A stretch of DNA of 64,000 bases. Origin: Massilia phyllostachyos. GTDB lineage: Bacteria > Pseudomonadota > Gammaproteobacteria > Burkholderiales > Burkholderiaceae_D. A program made the position numbers and the translations under genes. Under the pieces are notes generated by a model, which worked only from the letters and a program-made list of their open reading frames with translations, had not been told where the DNA came from and did no database searches. The stretch lies in contig NZ_JAJNOC010000005.1 in the NCBI RefSeq assembly GCF_021044825.1, positions 310,001 through 374,000 of the forward strand, written 5' to 3'. This document shows, piece after piece, positions 45,675 through 54,472 of this stretch (the stretch's first letter is position 1; each line of letters begins with the position of its first letter).

Positions 45675-47051
45675 ATGAAACTCGACACCTCCCCCATCGC
45701 CGCCATCGCCACCGCCCCCGGCCGCGGCGGCATCGGCGTGGTCCGCGCCTCCGGCAAATCCCTGCTGGAGCTGATCGACGCCCTGTTCCCCGGCGTGACC
45801 CTGGCCCCGCGCCACGCCACCTACATCCCCTTCAAAGCCGCGGGCGGCGACGTGATCGACGAGGGCCTGGCCCTGTACTTCAAGGGCCCGCATTCCTACA
45901 CCGGCGAGGACGTGCTCGAGCTGCAGGGCCACGGCGGCCCGGTGGTGCTGCAGATGCTGCTGGCGCGCGTGCTGGAAGCGGGCGCGCCCCTGGGCCTGCG
46001 CCTGGCCGAACCCGGCGAATTCACCCGCCGCGCCTTCCTGAACGACAAGCTCGACCTGGCCCAGGCCGAGGCGGTGGCCGACCTGATCGACGCCTCCACC
46101 GAGGCGGCCGCGAAGTCTGCCTCGCAGTCGCTGTCCGGCGCCTTCTCGCAAGTCGTGCACACGCTGGTCGACCAGACCATCAACCTGCGCATGCTGGTCG
46201 AAGCCACGCTCGACTTCCCGGAAGAGGAGATCGACTTCCTGGAGAAATCGAACGCGCGCGGCCAGCTGGCCGGCATCATCGAGGCGCTGGAAAACGTGTT
46301 CCGCCAGGCGGCGCAAGGCGCGCTGCTGCGCGAAGGCCTGAACGTGGTGCTGGTGGGGCAGCCGAACGTCGGCAAGTCGTCCTTGCTCAATGCGCTGGCC
46401 GGTTCCGACGTCGCCATCGTCACCCCGATCGCCGGCACCACCCGCGACAAGGTCACCGAGACCATCCAGATCGAGGGCATCCCGCTCAACATCATCGACA
46501 CCGCCGGCATCCGCACCGATGAAGGCATCGACGCGGTCGAGCGCATCGGCATCGAGCGCACCTGGGGAGAAGTGGGCAAGGCCGACGTGATCCTGCACCT
46601 GCTGGACGCCAGCCTGGGGCCGAGCGCGGAGGATGAACGGATCGTCGCCGCCTTCCCGCAGGGCGTGCCGGTGGTACGCATCTGGAACAAGATCGACCTG
46701 TCGGGCCACAAGCCATCGATCGACGTGTCGGCGGATGCGACCCACCTCTACCTGTCGGCCAACGAGAAGCTCGGCATCGAACTGCTGCGCACCGAACTGC
46801 TGCGCATCGCCGGCTGGCAGCAGACCGGCGAGTCGCTGTATCTCGCCCGCGAACGCCACCTGATCGCCCTGCGCGCGGCCCGCGAGCACCTGGAGTTCGC
46901 GCGCCAGCACGCGATGCAGGACGACCAGTCGCTCGACCTGTTCGCCGAGGAGCTGCGGCTGGCGCAGGACCAGCTGTCCAGCATTACCGGTCAGTTCACG
47001 CCCGACGATCTCCTCGGCGTCATCTTCAGCCGCTTCTGCATCGGCAAGTAG
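45675..47051 (+). CDS. mnmE: tRNA modification GTPase MnmE
   Basis: The 458-residue protein has the N-terminal folate-binding domain ([18 protein letters not shown]), a helical domain and an inserted G domain ([24 protein letters not shown]). The C-terminal FCIGK motif includes the essential cysteine. With MnmG it forms the cmnm5 group on wobble uridines. A palindromic repeat separates it from yidC. Confidence 0.98.
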   Translation: MKLDTSPIAAIATAPGRGGIGVVRASGKSLLELIDALFPGVTLAPRHATYIPFKAAGGDVIDEGLALYFKGPHSYTGEDVLELQGHGGPVVLQMLLARVLEAGAPLGLRLAEPGEFTRRAFLNDKLDLAQAEAVADLIDASTEAAAKSASQSLSGAFSQVVHTLVDQTINLRMLVEATLDFPEEEIDFLEKSNARGQLAGIIEALENVFRQAAQGALLREGLNVVLVGQPNVGKSSLLNALAGSDVAIVTPIAGTTRDKVTETIQIEGIPLNIIDTAGIRTDEGIDAVERIGIERTWGEVGKADVILHLLDASLGPSAEDERIVAAFPQGVPVVRIWNKIDLSGHKPSIDVSADATHLYLSANEKLGIELLRTELLRIAGWQQTGESLYLARERHLIALRAAREHLEFARQHAMQDDQSLDLFAEELRLAQDQLSSITGQFTPDDLLGVIFSRFCIGK

Positions 47052-47100
47052 GGGTGGACGGCTCTGCCGTCCGCGCGTTCAACCAGCCGCTGAACATTCG
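47052..47100. repeat. Diverged family B repeat (copy B4)
   Basis: GGGTGGACGGC-TCT-GCCGTCCGCGCGTTCAACC forms a hairpin and continues with CAGCCGCTGAAC, similar to the spacer of copy B2. It directly follows the mnmE stop and might also help end transcription. Confidence 0.5.
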
Positions 47101-47139
47101 CATCGTTATGCTAGGCTAGCGCATCAGTCTGGAGGAAGC

Positions 47140-47700
47140 ATGGCGATACCGAAGCGACAATTCATGAACGCGGGCTTGGCGCTCGCGATGTGTGGCCTGC
47201 TGTCCTCCTGCGCCAGCCTCACCGGCCCGCGCAAGGTCGAGATCCCGCTATCCAAGCTGCAGGCCGGCCTGGAACGCCGCTTCCCCGTCAACCACCGCCT
47301 GCTGCAGATCTTCGACATCCGCCTCGCACGCCCCCTGCTGTCGATCCAGCCGGACCAGGACCGGGTCGCGCTCGCCCTCGAGGCCTCGATCTCGCCGCCT
47401 TTTGCGACCGACGCCTGGGCCGGCAGCGTGGCCTTTTCCGGCCGCCTCTACGTCGACCCCGGCCGCCCCGCCGTGATGATGGCCGAACCGCGCGTCGACA
47501 GCCTGCGCATCGGCGCCAACCCGGAAGCCGAGCGCCAACTCACACGCGTCACGAATTCGATGATCGACACCGTGGTGCGCGACACGCCCGTGTATTCCTT
47601 CGACCCCAAGGATTTACGCTACGCGGGCATCCAGTACATCCCGACCCGCATCGAAACCACACGCTCTGGTTTGCTGGTGACACTCGAGCCGGCGAAGTAG
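47140..47700 (+). CDS. DUF1439 / YceB-like lipoprotein
   Basis: The 186-residue protein has a lipoprotein signal (LALAMCGLLSSC). The body (VEIPLSKLQAGLERRFPVNHRLLQIFDIRLARPLLSIQPDQDRVAL) resembles YceB-like DUF1439 lipoproteins, which have a tubular lipid-binding fold of unknown function. AGGAAG lies before the ATG. Confidence 0.85.
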   Translation: MAIPKRQFMNAGLALAMCGLLSSCASLTGPRKVEIPLSKLQAGLERRFPVNHRLLQIFDIRLARPLLSIQPDQDRVALALEASISPPFATDAWAGSVAFSGRLYVDPGRPAVMMAEPRVDSLRIGANPEAERQLTRVTNSMIDTVVRDTPVYSFDPKDLRYAGIQYIPTRIETTRSGLLVTLEPAK

Positions 47701-47977
47701 CATTTATACGACGCGCACGCTTGCCTGCATTTAAATTGGCATTAAGTTATTATTTTTGCGCTTAATTTGTCGATTACTGCATGCTTCTGGGAAGAATTGT
47801 TGTGGGTTTGCTGCATCACCCATCGCAGATTGCAGACGCGGCCCATTCGGGGCACACTGGAACGCAGATACCTGCCGCGGCATGTGCCTGTCGCGGTCCA
47901 CGCTTGAGGTTTCTCATAGGCACGATGTTCCGCTGAAGTAATCTTGGTCGAACTTCAGTCTGTCGCAGGGGGTAATC

Positions 47978-48193
47978 TTGGAAACGACACAGGAAAGTTT
48001 TCCGGACAATGGGCTGGCCACCGAGCCGGTGCTTGCCGCTGCGGCCGGTGTCGCTACAGGCAGGCCATCCCGCATGAGCCTGCCTGCCAAGGGATCGTGC
48101 TGGTACTGCGAGAAGCCACTCGACAGCGTGCGCCGTTTCTGCGGCAAGCCCTGCGCTGATTCCTTCGACGAAGAAGCGGAATTTACCCGCTGA
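47978..48193 (+). CDS. Small zinc-ribbon protein
   Basis: The frame gives 71 residues from a TTG preceded by GGGGG, or 39 residues from the ATG at 48074. It carries the motif CWYC (Cys41, Cys44) and FCGKPC (Cys55, Cys59), a treble-clef-like zinc site, with an acidic tail. Similar tiny proteins are widespread and uncharacterised. Its end overlaps the convergent Hpt gene by 11 bases. Confidence 0.65.
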   Translation: METTQESFPDNGLATEPVLAAAAGVATGRPSRMSLPAKGSCWYCEKPLDSVRRFCGKPCADSFDEEAEFTR

Positions 48194-48803
48194 GCTCGTC
48201 CGCCCGGCCGGCCAGCGCCGGCCGCAGCATGTGCAGCGCGCCTTCGAAATCGAAGCATGCCATCGCCGCCTGCAGCTGCGCCATGCGGGCCGCGCCCAGC
48301 AGCGTGCGCAACCCCGCGCCATGTTCCTCGATGAGATCCTGGGCCGCGCTGTCGCCCAGGTCGAGCAGGCGGCATAGCTGCGCCAGCTCCGCACCGTCCA
48401 GCGCCGGCGCCGGCGCCGGGGCGGCTTGCGGCAAGGCGGGCGCCGCCGGCAGCGCATCGAGCTGCGCCATCACCCGTTTTAATTCCGCTTCCAGGCGCGC
48501 AAGCATCGCCGCATCAAGCGCGCCGCCCGCACGCAGGGCCGTCTCGAGCGCCAGCGCTCCCTGGCGCAGGCCATCCGCCTCGATCATCGCGGCCGCGCCC
48601 TTGAGCGTATGCGCGAGACGCTGCGCCAATACCGTATCGCCGCCAGCGAGCGCCGTGCGGATGCGCCCGACAGCGTCGCGGTAGTCGGTGCGAAAGCGCG
48701 CCAGCACGCGCTCGTACATGGCGCGGTCGCCCATCATCCGTTCCAGCCCGGCGGCGATGTCGACTGCGGGTGCCAAGCCGCTCACTTCGTCGTGAACGAC
48801 CAT
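48183..48803 (-). CDS. Hpt-domain phosphotransfer protein
   Basis: The 206-residue protein has a histidine phosphotransfer domain with the site LAHTLKGAAA (His65). An Ala/Pro-rich linker leads to a second helical part that lacks an obvious phosphorylatable histidine. It would relay phosphate in a multistep two-component system. No kinase or receiver gene is adjacent. The ATG at 48803 overlaps the upstream gene by 22 bases; a later start is possible. Confidence 0.82.
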   Translation of the reverse strand: MVVHDEVSGLAPAVDIAAGLERMMGDRAMYERVLARFRTDYRDAVGRIRTALAGGDTVLAQRLAHTLKGAAAMIEADGLRQGALALETALRAGGALDAAMLARLEAELKRVMAQLDALPAAPALPQAAPAPAPALDGAELAQLCRLLDLGDSAAQDLIEEHGAGLRTLLGAARMAQLQAAMACFDFEGALHMLRPALAGRADELSG

Positions 48804-49783
48804 TCCCGGCTGACCGGGGCGCCGTTGACCGTGCCGGCGAAGCTGACGTCGTAGGTGGTGGCGGCGCGCAGCGCGGCCAGCGGGATGATGGCGGCGGCGG
48901 TGCGCTGGGTGGCGCTGCCCGAGGGGAAGACCTGCAGCACCTGCAGGTTGGCGCCGCCGCGCGGGCGCACCGAGAAGGTCTGCACGGTGACCGGGGCGTC
49001 GATGTTGGCGTGCACGCTGATCGGGTAGCCGACCTGGTTCTGGTTCGGCACCGGGTCGGGCTGCTCGGTGTCGCTCATGAAGTCCGGTGTGACCTGGGTC
49101 TGGCCGTTGAAGGGCCAGACTGCGACGGCGTTGGAGGCGATGCCCGGGCCGAAGCCGCCGCGGGTCGCGAAGTCGGCGGTGAAGTAGTTGTAGCGGTTGG
49201 TCGCGGTGGCGGCGCCGGTGCCGATCTCGCGGAACTTCGGCTCGAACATCACGAAGCGGTGGTAGATCGCGGTGACCAGTTCCTCGGCCATGAAGAAGCC
49301 GCTGCCGTTGGTGGTCCCGGAGATCACTTCGCCGTAGGCGTAGCCGTTGGACGGGAGGGTATAGCCGGCCGCGTTCAGGCGGTCGCCGAGGGTGACGCCG
49401 GTGAAGCCGGTGCGGCCGGCGACCTGGTCGTGGCTCATCAGGTTGTTGGCGCGCAGGTATTCCGAGTGGCCTTGGGCTGCGTTGTTGATCAGCGTGTTTT
49501 CCGTCACCGTCGGAACTCCGAGCTGGGAGCGGCGGTAGTTGATCCAGTTGCGGCCGTCGACGGCGATGTTGTTGGTCAGGGTCGGCGCATTGGCGCCGGT
49601 CGGGACGGCGCCGGAGGGCGACGGGGTCACCGCGCCCGGGGTGGCGCCGACGTTGCCGCTGCTGCCGCCATTGTCATTGTCCCCGCCGCCGCCGCCGCCG
49701 CAGGCAGTCAGGCTCGATACCGCCACCAGTGCGGCGATGAGGGGACGCCAGCGAACAAGGGGCAAACAAACTGCATAGCTCAT
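48782..49783 (-). CDS. CAP/SCP-domain lipoprotein
   Basis: The 333-residue protein has a lipoprotein-type signal (LIAALVAVSSLTACGGGGGG) and a Gly/Pro/Asn linker. A CAP domain follows (INYRRSQLGVPTVTENTLINNAAQGHSEYLRANNLMSH; YHRFVMFEP). The C-terminal part is Ig-like (YDVSFAGTVNGAPVSREWSF). CAP proteins are secreted and have varied functions; none can be fixed here. Confidence 0.85.
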   Translation of the reverse strand: MSYAVCLPLVRWRPLIAALVAVSSLTACGGGGGGDNDNGGSSGNVGATPGAVTPSPSGAVPTGANAPTLTNNIAVDGRNWINYRRSQLGVPTVTENTLINNAAQGHSEYLRANNLMSHDQVAGRTGFTGVTLGDRLNAAGYTLPSNGYAYGEVISGTTNGSGFFMAEELVTAIYHRFVMFEPKFREIGTGAATATNRYNYFTADFATRGGFGPGIASNAVAVWPFNGQTQVTPDFMSDTEQPDPVPNQNQVGYPISVHANIDAPVTVQTFSVRPRGGANLQVLQVFPSGSATQRTAAAIIPLAALRAATTYDVSFAGTVNGAPVSREWSFTTK

Positions 49784-49842
49784 TTTACAACTCCTGTCAA
49801 TACGTCGGGGCCAGGCGACATTCTAGAGCAAAACGCTCGGGT

Positions 49843-50703
49843 ATGCGCGGCGGGTGCGTTGCAGAACCGCTGCTCCATGCGCTGCCTGTAAAATACGACA
49901 TCATTTCCTTGCCGAGCTTTCAATTGAAGCCATCCAGCCAGCAGCGCCTCGCGCGTGCCAAGTTCGCCCTGCCCAGTTTCGTGACCCTGCTCTCGATCGC
50001 CTGCGGCTTCGGCAGCATCGTCATCTCGGTGGACAACGCCCACGTCGGCGCACCAAGCGACTACCGCCTGGCCGCGATCCTGCTGGTGCTGGCCGGGGTC
50101 TTCGACGCGCTGGACGGCTTCGTGGCGCGCGCCACCAACACGCAGTCCAGCTTCGGCGTGCAGCTCGACTCGATCGCCGACGTGATGAACTTCGGCTGCG
50201 CGCCCGGCCTGCTGCTGTACTGCTACGGCTTCGCCCAGATGAACGAGGCGCATCCGACCCTGGTGCGGATGGGCGGCCTGGCCTGCTTCATCTTCGTGGC
50301 CTGCGGCGCGCTGCGGCTGGCGCGCTTCAACGTGATGGTCGGCCGCACCGACCCGCGCTACTTCGTCGGCATGCCGATCACCGCGGGCGCGGCCTGCGTG
50401 GCCTCGGTGGTGGTGGCCTGGCCGGATCCGGCGACCACGATGGCGCAGTGCTTCGCCATCATGGCGCTGATGGTGGCGGTGGGGACGCTGATGGTGTCAA
50501 CCGTGCGCTTCCCGAGCTCGAAGCACCCGCGCGGCAAGGTGATGCTGGCGCTGCTGGCGGTATGCGCGGTGTTGCTGGCGCTGCTGCAGACGCGCTTCTT
50601 CGTGCTGTTCTTCCTGCTGTATGTGTGCGCGACGCTGTTGCTGAACATCGGCTGGCGCATGGGGTGGGAAGGGGTCGCGCGGCCGAAAGTCTACGAAGAC
50701 TGA
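49843..50703 (+). CDS. pssA: CDP-alcohol phosphatidyltransferase, phosphatidylserine synthase-like
   Basis: The 286-residue membrane protein has the signature DGFVARATNTQSSFGVQLDS followed by IADV, matching DGxxAR(x8)GxxxDxxxD. Multiple hydrophobic helices follow. It should transfer phosphatidyl from CDP-diacylglycerol to serine in the inner membrane. The first 25 residues look unconserved, and a TAAAAT box at 49889-49894 suggests the real start may be a TTG near 49909 or 49924. Confidence 0.87.
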   Translation: MRGGCVAEPLLHALPVKYDIISLPSFQLKPSSQQRLARAKFALPSFVTLLSIACGFGSIVISVDNAHVGAPSDYRLAAILLVLAGVFDALDGFVARATNTQSSFGVQLDSIADVMNFGCAPGLLLYCYGFAQMNEAHPTLVRMGGLACFIFVACGALRLARFNVMVGRTDPRYFVGMPITAGAACVASVVVAWPDPATTMAQCFAIMALMVAVGTLMVSTVRFPSSKHPRGKVMLALLAVCAVLLALLQTRFFVLFFLLYVCATLLLNIGWRMGWEGVARPKVYED

Positions 50704-50707
50704 TTTT

Positions 50708-51019
50708 TTACGCGAATTTATCGAGCAACGCGGCCAACCGGACGGCGCTCGCCTGCGCCTCTTCCACATCCTGCGCATTGGCGGACTGGGTCTGGATCGC
50801 GCTGGCGAGCAGCTGCACGAAGGAGCGGTCCAGCGCCTTGCGCGCCGCCGCCATCTGCTGGGCCACGGCGTCGATGTCGGACGGGTCGGCGGCCAGCGCC
50901 ACCAGCTTCTGCACCCCGCGCAGCTGGCCTTCGATGCGCGCCAGCCGGTTCAGCAGGTCCTTCTTCTGCTGGGCGGTGAGGGCGCTGCCCTCGACGATCT
51001 TCAGCGCACCATCGGCCAT
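50708..51019 (-). CDS. CsoR/RcnR-family regulator lacking metal ligands
   Basis: The 103-residue all-helical protein matches the CsoR family (LLNRLARIEGQLRGVQKLV; AVAQQMAAARKALDR). At the place of the conserved cysteine the sequence reads DPSDIDAV, and the usual His/Cys in the third helix is replaced (LLASAIQTQ). It contains no cysteine at all. AGGAG precedes the ATG. It lies 11 bases downstream of the aldo/keto reductase gene, so the two are probably co-transcribed. Confidence 0.8.
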   Translation of the reverse strand: MADGALKIVEGSALTAQQKKDLLNRLARIEGQLRGVQKLVALAADPSDIDAVAQQMAAARKALDRSFVQLLASAIQTQSANAQDVEEAQASAVRLAALLDKFA

Positions 51020-51030
51020 CGCGCCATCTC

Positions 51031-51939
51031 CTACGCTACTTCGTGGCCGCGCGCCGCGCGCAGGATGTGGAACCAGTCTTCGCGTTCCAGTGTGATGCCG
51101 GCGCCGATGACCGCTTCGCGGATCGCCTCGATGCGGCCGGTGCCGGTGAGCGGGATCGGGCGGCTCGGCAGCGCCATGATCCAGGCGAAGAGCACGCTGG
51201 CGAAGGGTTGGTCGAGGCGGTCGGCGATGCCCTGGATGACCGCGCGCACGTTCGCCGCGTTCGCATCGTTCGAGGTGAACAGGCGCCCGCCGCCCAGCGG
51301 CGACCACGCCATCGGCGCGATACCCAGGTCCTGCAGGCCGTCGAAGGTTTCGTCGAACATCGGCGTGACGAACATCGGCGAGAACTCGACCTGGTTGGTG
51401 GCCAGCGGGATACGGCGGTTCAGGCATTCGAACTGGTGGCGCGTGAAGTTCGACACGCCGACGTGGCGCACCTTGCCCGCTTGCTGCAGGCGGGTGAACG
51501 CTTCGGCGATCTCGTCGAAGTCCATCAGCGGGTCGGGGCGGTGGATCAGCAGCAGGTCGAGGTGATCGGTGTTCAGCTGGCGCAGCGATTCCTCGGCCGA
51601 CGCCACGATATGTGCGGCCGTGGTGTCGTAGTGCTGGATGCCGTGCTGCGGGCGTTTGGATGACAGCAGCTTGATGCCGCATTTGCTCACCAGTTCGATA
51701 CGGTCGCGCAGCGATGGCTGGGCGCGCAAGGCTTCGCCGAATACGGCTTCGACGCCGTAGTCGCCGTAGATGTCGGCGTGGTCGAAGCTCGTCACGCCCA
51801 TGTCCAGGCATTGCTCGATGAAGGCGACGCGCTGCTGGACCGACATGCCCCATTCGGTCATGCGCCACATGCCGGCGACGATGCGGGAGAGCGTCGGGCC
51901 GTTGTCGCGGGTGGTGATGCGGGGGCAGGTGAGGGTCAT
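51031..51939 (-). CDS. Aldo/keto reductase (YdhF-like)
   Basis: The 302-residue TIM-barrel enzyme has the family landmarks FDHADIYGDYGVE (catalytic Asp and Tyr), KCGIK (catalytic Lys), LLLIHRPDP (catalytic His) and VGVSNF. It should reduce aldehydes or ketones with NADPH in the cytoplasm. The C-terminal NADPH part (LTGTGRIEAIREAV) is intact. A putative regulator follows in the same operon. Confidence 0.92.
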   Translation of the reverse strand: MTLTCPRITTRDNGPTLSRIVAGMWRMTEWGMSVQQRVAFIEQCLDMGVTSFDHADIYGDYGVEAVFGEALRAQPSLRDRIELVSKCGIKLLSSKRPQHGIQHYDTTAAHIVASAEESLRQLNTDHLDLLLIHRPDPLMDFDEIAEAFTRLQQAGKVRHVGVSNFTRHQFECLNRRIPLATNQVEFSPMFVTPMFDETFDGLQDLGIAPMAWSPLGGGRLFTSNDANAANVRAVIQGIADRLDQPFASVLFAWIMALPSRPIPLTGTGRIEAIREAVIGAGITLEREDWFHILRAARGHEVA

Positions 51940-52005
51940 TGCGTGGGTCTCCTAGGTGATCTGGTGATTATAGCGGTGCAAGGAGACGCGGTCGGTATGC
52001 GTGGG

Positions 52006-52117
52006 AAATTGGATCCCGGCCTTCGCCGGGATGACGGCTCATCGTTAAGTGGTACTCTCAGCACGTCGTACGCGCCACTGGCGCCTACGACTTCCGGCGA
52101 AGGCCGGAACCCAAGTT
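52006..52117. repeat. Family A composite repeat with extra insert (copy A5)
   Basis: The left half starts AAATTGGATCCCGGCC and the right half ends TTCCGGCGAAGG-CCGGAACCCAAGTT. The spacer CATCGTTAAGTGGTACTCTC then AGCA is the inverse of that in copy A4. About 22 extra bases containing GCGCC-ACT-GGCGC interrupt the right half. Confidence 0.8.
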
Positions 52118-52144
52118 CATCGCATACCACCACAGCAAGAAAAA

Positions 52145-52181
52145 AGCCCGCCCGGCTTGCGCACGAACGGGCTTCTCCATC
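52145..52181 (-). terminator. Terminator of the DD-carboxypeptidase gene
   Basis: Read on the minus strand, GAAGCCCG and CGGGCTTTTTTC form a stem followed by T-rich sequence. Confidence 0.75.
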
Positions 52182-52195
52182 AAGCTAAACGACGC

Positions 52196-53338
52196 TTACT
52201 GCATCCACAGACGCATCGCATCCCAAGCCCGTCCAAAGATACCGGCTTCCGGCACCTCTTCCAGCGCCACCACCGGCAGCGCAATCAGCGGCTTCCCGTC
52301 GACCATCATCTTCAGCGTCCCGACCTGCCCATTGCGCGGCAACGGCGCCACCAGCGGGTCCTTGCGCTCCAGCACAGGCTTCATCTTGCCCGCCACACCC
52401 TTCGGCACCGTCACCAGCACGTCGCGGGTGAAGCCGATCTTCACGTTCGACTGCGAACCCTTCCACACTTCCGGGGTCGCGACCGCCTGGCCCTTCGAGT
52501 ACAGCTTGACGGTGTCGAAGTTCTGGAAGCCCCAGTTCAGGAGCTTCTGGCTTTCCTGGGTGCGCACCGCGTCCGAAGCGGTGCCGAGCACCACCGAGAT
52601 CAGGCGGCGCTGGCCGGCGCCGTTGGGGCGGCGGGCCGAGGCGATCATGCTGTAGCCCGAGGAGTCGGTGTGGCCGGTCTTCATGCCGTCGACGGTCGGG
52701 TCTAGCCACAGCAGGCGGTTGCGGTTCTGCTGGGTGATCTTGTTGTAGGTGAACTGCTTGATCGAGTCGATCTTGTAGAACTCGGGGAAGTCGCGGATCA
52801 CGGCGGCGGCCATGATCGACAGGTCGTTCGCGGTCGAGTAGTTGTTCGGGTCCGGCAGGCCGTGCGGGTTGGCCCAGCGGGTGTTCTTCATGCCGAGGCG
52901 CTGGGCTTCGTGGTTCATCAGGGTCGCGAACGTCCCTTCGTCGCCGGCCACCGCTTCGGCCAGGGCTACCGCGGCGTCGTTACCCGACTGGATCATCAGG
53001 CCGTGCAGCAGGTCGTTGACCGAGACCGGGACCTTCGGGTCGATGAACATCTTCGAGCTGCTGGCGTCGACCTTCCAGGCGCGGGTCGAGACGTTGACCA
53101 TGGTGTCCAGGGTGAGCTTCTTGTCGCGCAGGGCGGCGAAAGTCACGTAGGCCGTCATGACCTTGGTGAGCGAGGCCGGTTCCACGCGGGCGTTCGGGTC
53201 TTGGGCGGCGATGATCTGGCCACTCGTCGCATCGAGCAGCAGCCACGACTTGGCTGCGATGGACGGCGCCGGCACGGTCTGTGCACTGGCCGAGGCCATC
53301 AGCAGGCTGGCGGCCACGGCCGCTAACAGTTTTTTCAT
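52196..53338 (-). CDS. D-alanyl-D-alanine carboxypeptidase (PBP5/6 type)
   Basis: From the start at 53338 the protein has 380 residues and a signal peptide (MKKLLAAVAASLLMASASAQ). The active-site motifs SLTK (Ser56), SGN (118-120) and KTG (220-222) are intact. The C-terminal beta domain ends in a likely amphipathic membrane anchor (FGRAWDAMRLWMQ). It trims terminal D-Ala from peptidoglycan pentapeptides. It corresponds to DacA/DacC, which cannot be told apart here. Confidence 0.95.
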   Translation of the reverse strand: MKKLLAAVAASLLMASASAQTVPAPSIAAKSWLLLDATSGQIIAAQDPNARVEPASLTKVMTAYVTFAALRDKKLTLDTMVNVSTRAWKVDASSSKMFIDPKVPVSVNDLLHGLMIQSGNDAAVALAEAVAGDEGTFATLMNHEAQRLGMKNTRWANPHGLPDPNNYSTANDLSIMAAAVIRDFPEFYKIDSIKQFTYNKITQQNRNRLLWLDPTVDGMKTGHTDSSGYSMIASARRPNGAGQRRLISVVLGTASDAVRTQESQKLLNWGFQNFDTVKLYSKGQAVATPEVWKGSQSNVKIGFTRDVLVTVPKGVAGKMKPVLERKDPLVAPLPRNGQVGTLKMMVDGKPLIALPVVALEEVPEAGIFGRAWDAMRLWMQ

Positions 53339-53443
53339 GGGAGCAATATCGTCTACAGGTTGATGGTGGTGCGGTGGAGCGCACGGCAATACCATACAGG
53401 AATTGCCGGAAGAGAAGAGGCTAATTATAGGCCAGTGACCGGC

Positions 53444-54073
53444 TTAAATGTCACGCCGCCACATTTGTACGACAAGATTCTTGATATGGCCGAGCTTGCG
53501 GTGGAAGAAGTGATCGGCGCCCGGAATCACGGTCACCGGGATGTCGAGCGGGCGGGCCCACTCGAACACGTCCTGCAGCAGGATCGTATCGTCGAGCTCG
53601 CCATGGATCAGGATGGTATCGGGCGGCACTTCCGGCATCGCCCACTTGCCGGCCGCGGTCCCGACCAGCACCAGGCGTTCCGCCGGCGTGCCCTGCGCGA
53701 TGAGGCGCTGCTGGAACTGGGCCTGCACGAAGGTGCCGAAGGAGAAGCCGGACAGGGCCACCGGCAGCCCCGGATATTCTTTCGTCATGTGCCGGTACAT
53801 GGTTTCCATGTCGTCGACCTCGCCGCGGCCCTCGTCGTGCACGCCTTCCGATTCGCCCACGCCGCGGAAGTTGAAGCGTGCGGTGGCGTAGCCGAGGGTG
53901 ACGAAGGTGCGCGCCAGCGTTTGCGCCACCTTGTTTTCCATGGTGCCGCCGTAGAGCGGATGCGGGTGGGCCACCAGGGCGATGCCGCGCGGGCTTTCCT
54001 CCGGCAGGTCGAGGATGCACTGCATCTTGCCGGCGTGGCCGTCGAGGGTGAATTTATGCGAAAACTTGTTCAT
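53444..54073 (-). CDS. Alpha/beta hydrolase
   Basis: The 209-residue protein resembles small alpha/beta hydrolases of the dienelactone-hydrolase-like type. The N-terminal HPHPLYGGTMENKV and RFNFRGVGES are typical. The nucleophile elbow GFSFG has Ser111, with HGELDD and GADHFFH supplying Asp and His. The substrate is unknown. It follows the ferredoxin gene by 25 bases. Confidence 0.87.
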   Translation of the reverse strand: MNKFSHKFTLDGHAGKMQCILDLPEESPRGIALVAHPHPLYGGTMENKVAQTLARTFVTLGYATARFNFRGVGESEGVHDEGRGEVDDMETMYRHMTKEYPGLPVALSGFSFGTFVQAQFQQRLIAQGTPAERLVLVGTAAGKWAMPEVPPDTILIHGELDDTILLQDVFEWARPLDIPVTVIPGADHFFHRKLGHIKNLVVQMWRRDI

Positions 54074-54098
54074 TACTTACTATAAAAAAACCGAGAAA

Positions 54099-54425
54099 TC
54101 AGATCTTGAGGCGTTCCACGACCTTGCCGCCCACCAGGTGGGTGTCGATGATGTCGTCGATGTCGTCGTTGTCCACATAGGTGTACCAGGTGCCTTCCGG
54201 GTAGACCACCAGCACCGGGCCCTCTTCACAGCGGTCGAGGCAGCCGGACTGGTTGACGCGCACCTTGCCGGCGCCGCTCAGGCCGAGTTCCTTGATGCGT
54301 TTCTTGGCGTGCTTCTGGGCCTTTTCGGCGCCGCAGTTGCCGCAGCTCTGGCGGGCATCCTTGCCCTCGCGCACGTTCATGCAAAAGAAGACATGGTGCT
54401 GGTAATACGATGGGTTGTCGCTCAT
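54099..54425 (-). CDS. Thioredoxin-like [2Fe-2S] ferredoxin
   Basis: From the ATG at 54425 the protein has 108 residues. Cysteines at 15, 28, 62 and 66 (FFCMN; SCGNCG; SGCLDRC) match the cluster ligands of thioredoxin-like ferredoxins. An acidic tail (DNDDIDDIID) would serve in partner docking. The electron partner is unknown. Confidence 0.87.
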   Translation of the reverse strand: MSDNPSYYQHHVFFCMNVREGKDARQSCGNCGAEKAQKHAKKRIKELGLSGAGKVRVNQSGCLDRCEEGPVLVVYPEGTWYTYVDNDDIDDIIDTHLVGGKVVERLKI

Positions 54426-54472
54426 ATTGTTACCTTTGGAAGGTGTGCCTGGCGCCATGATACGGCATTCGA

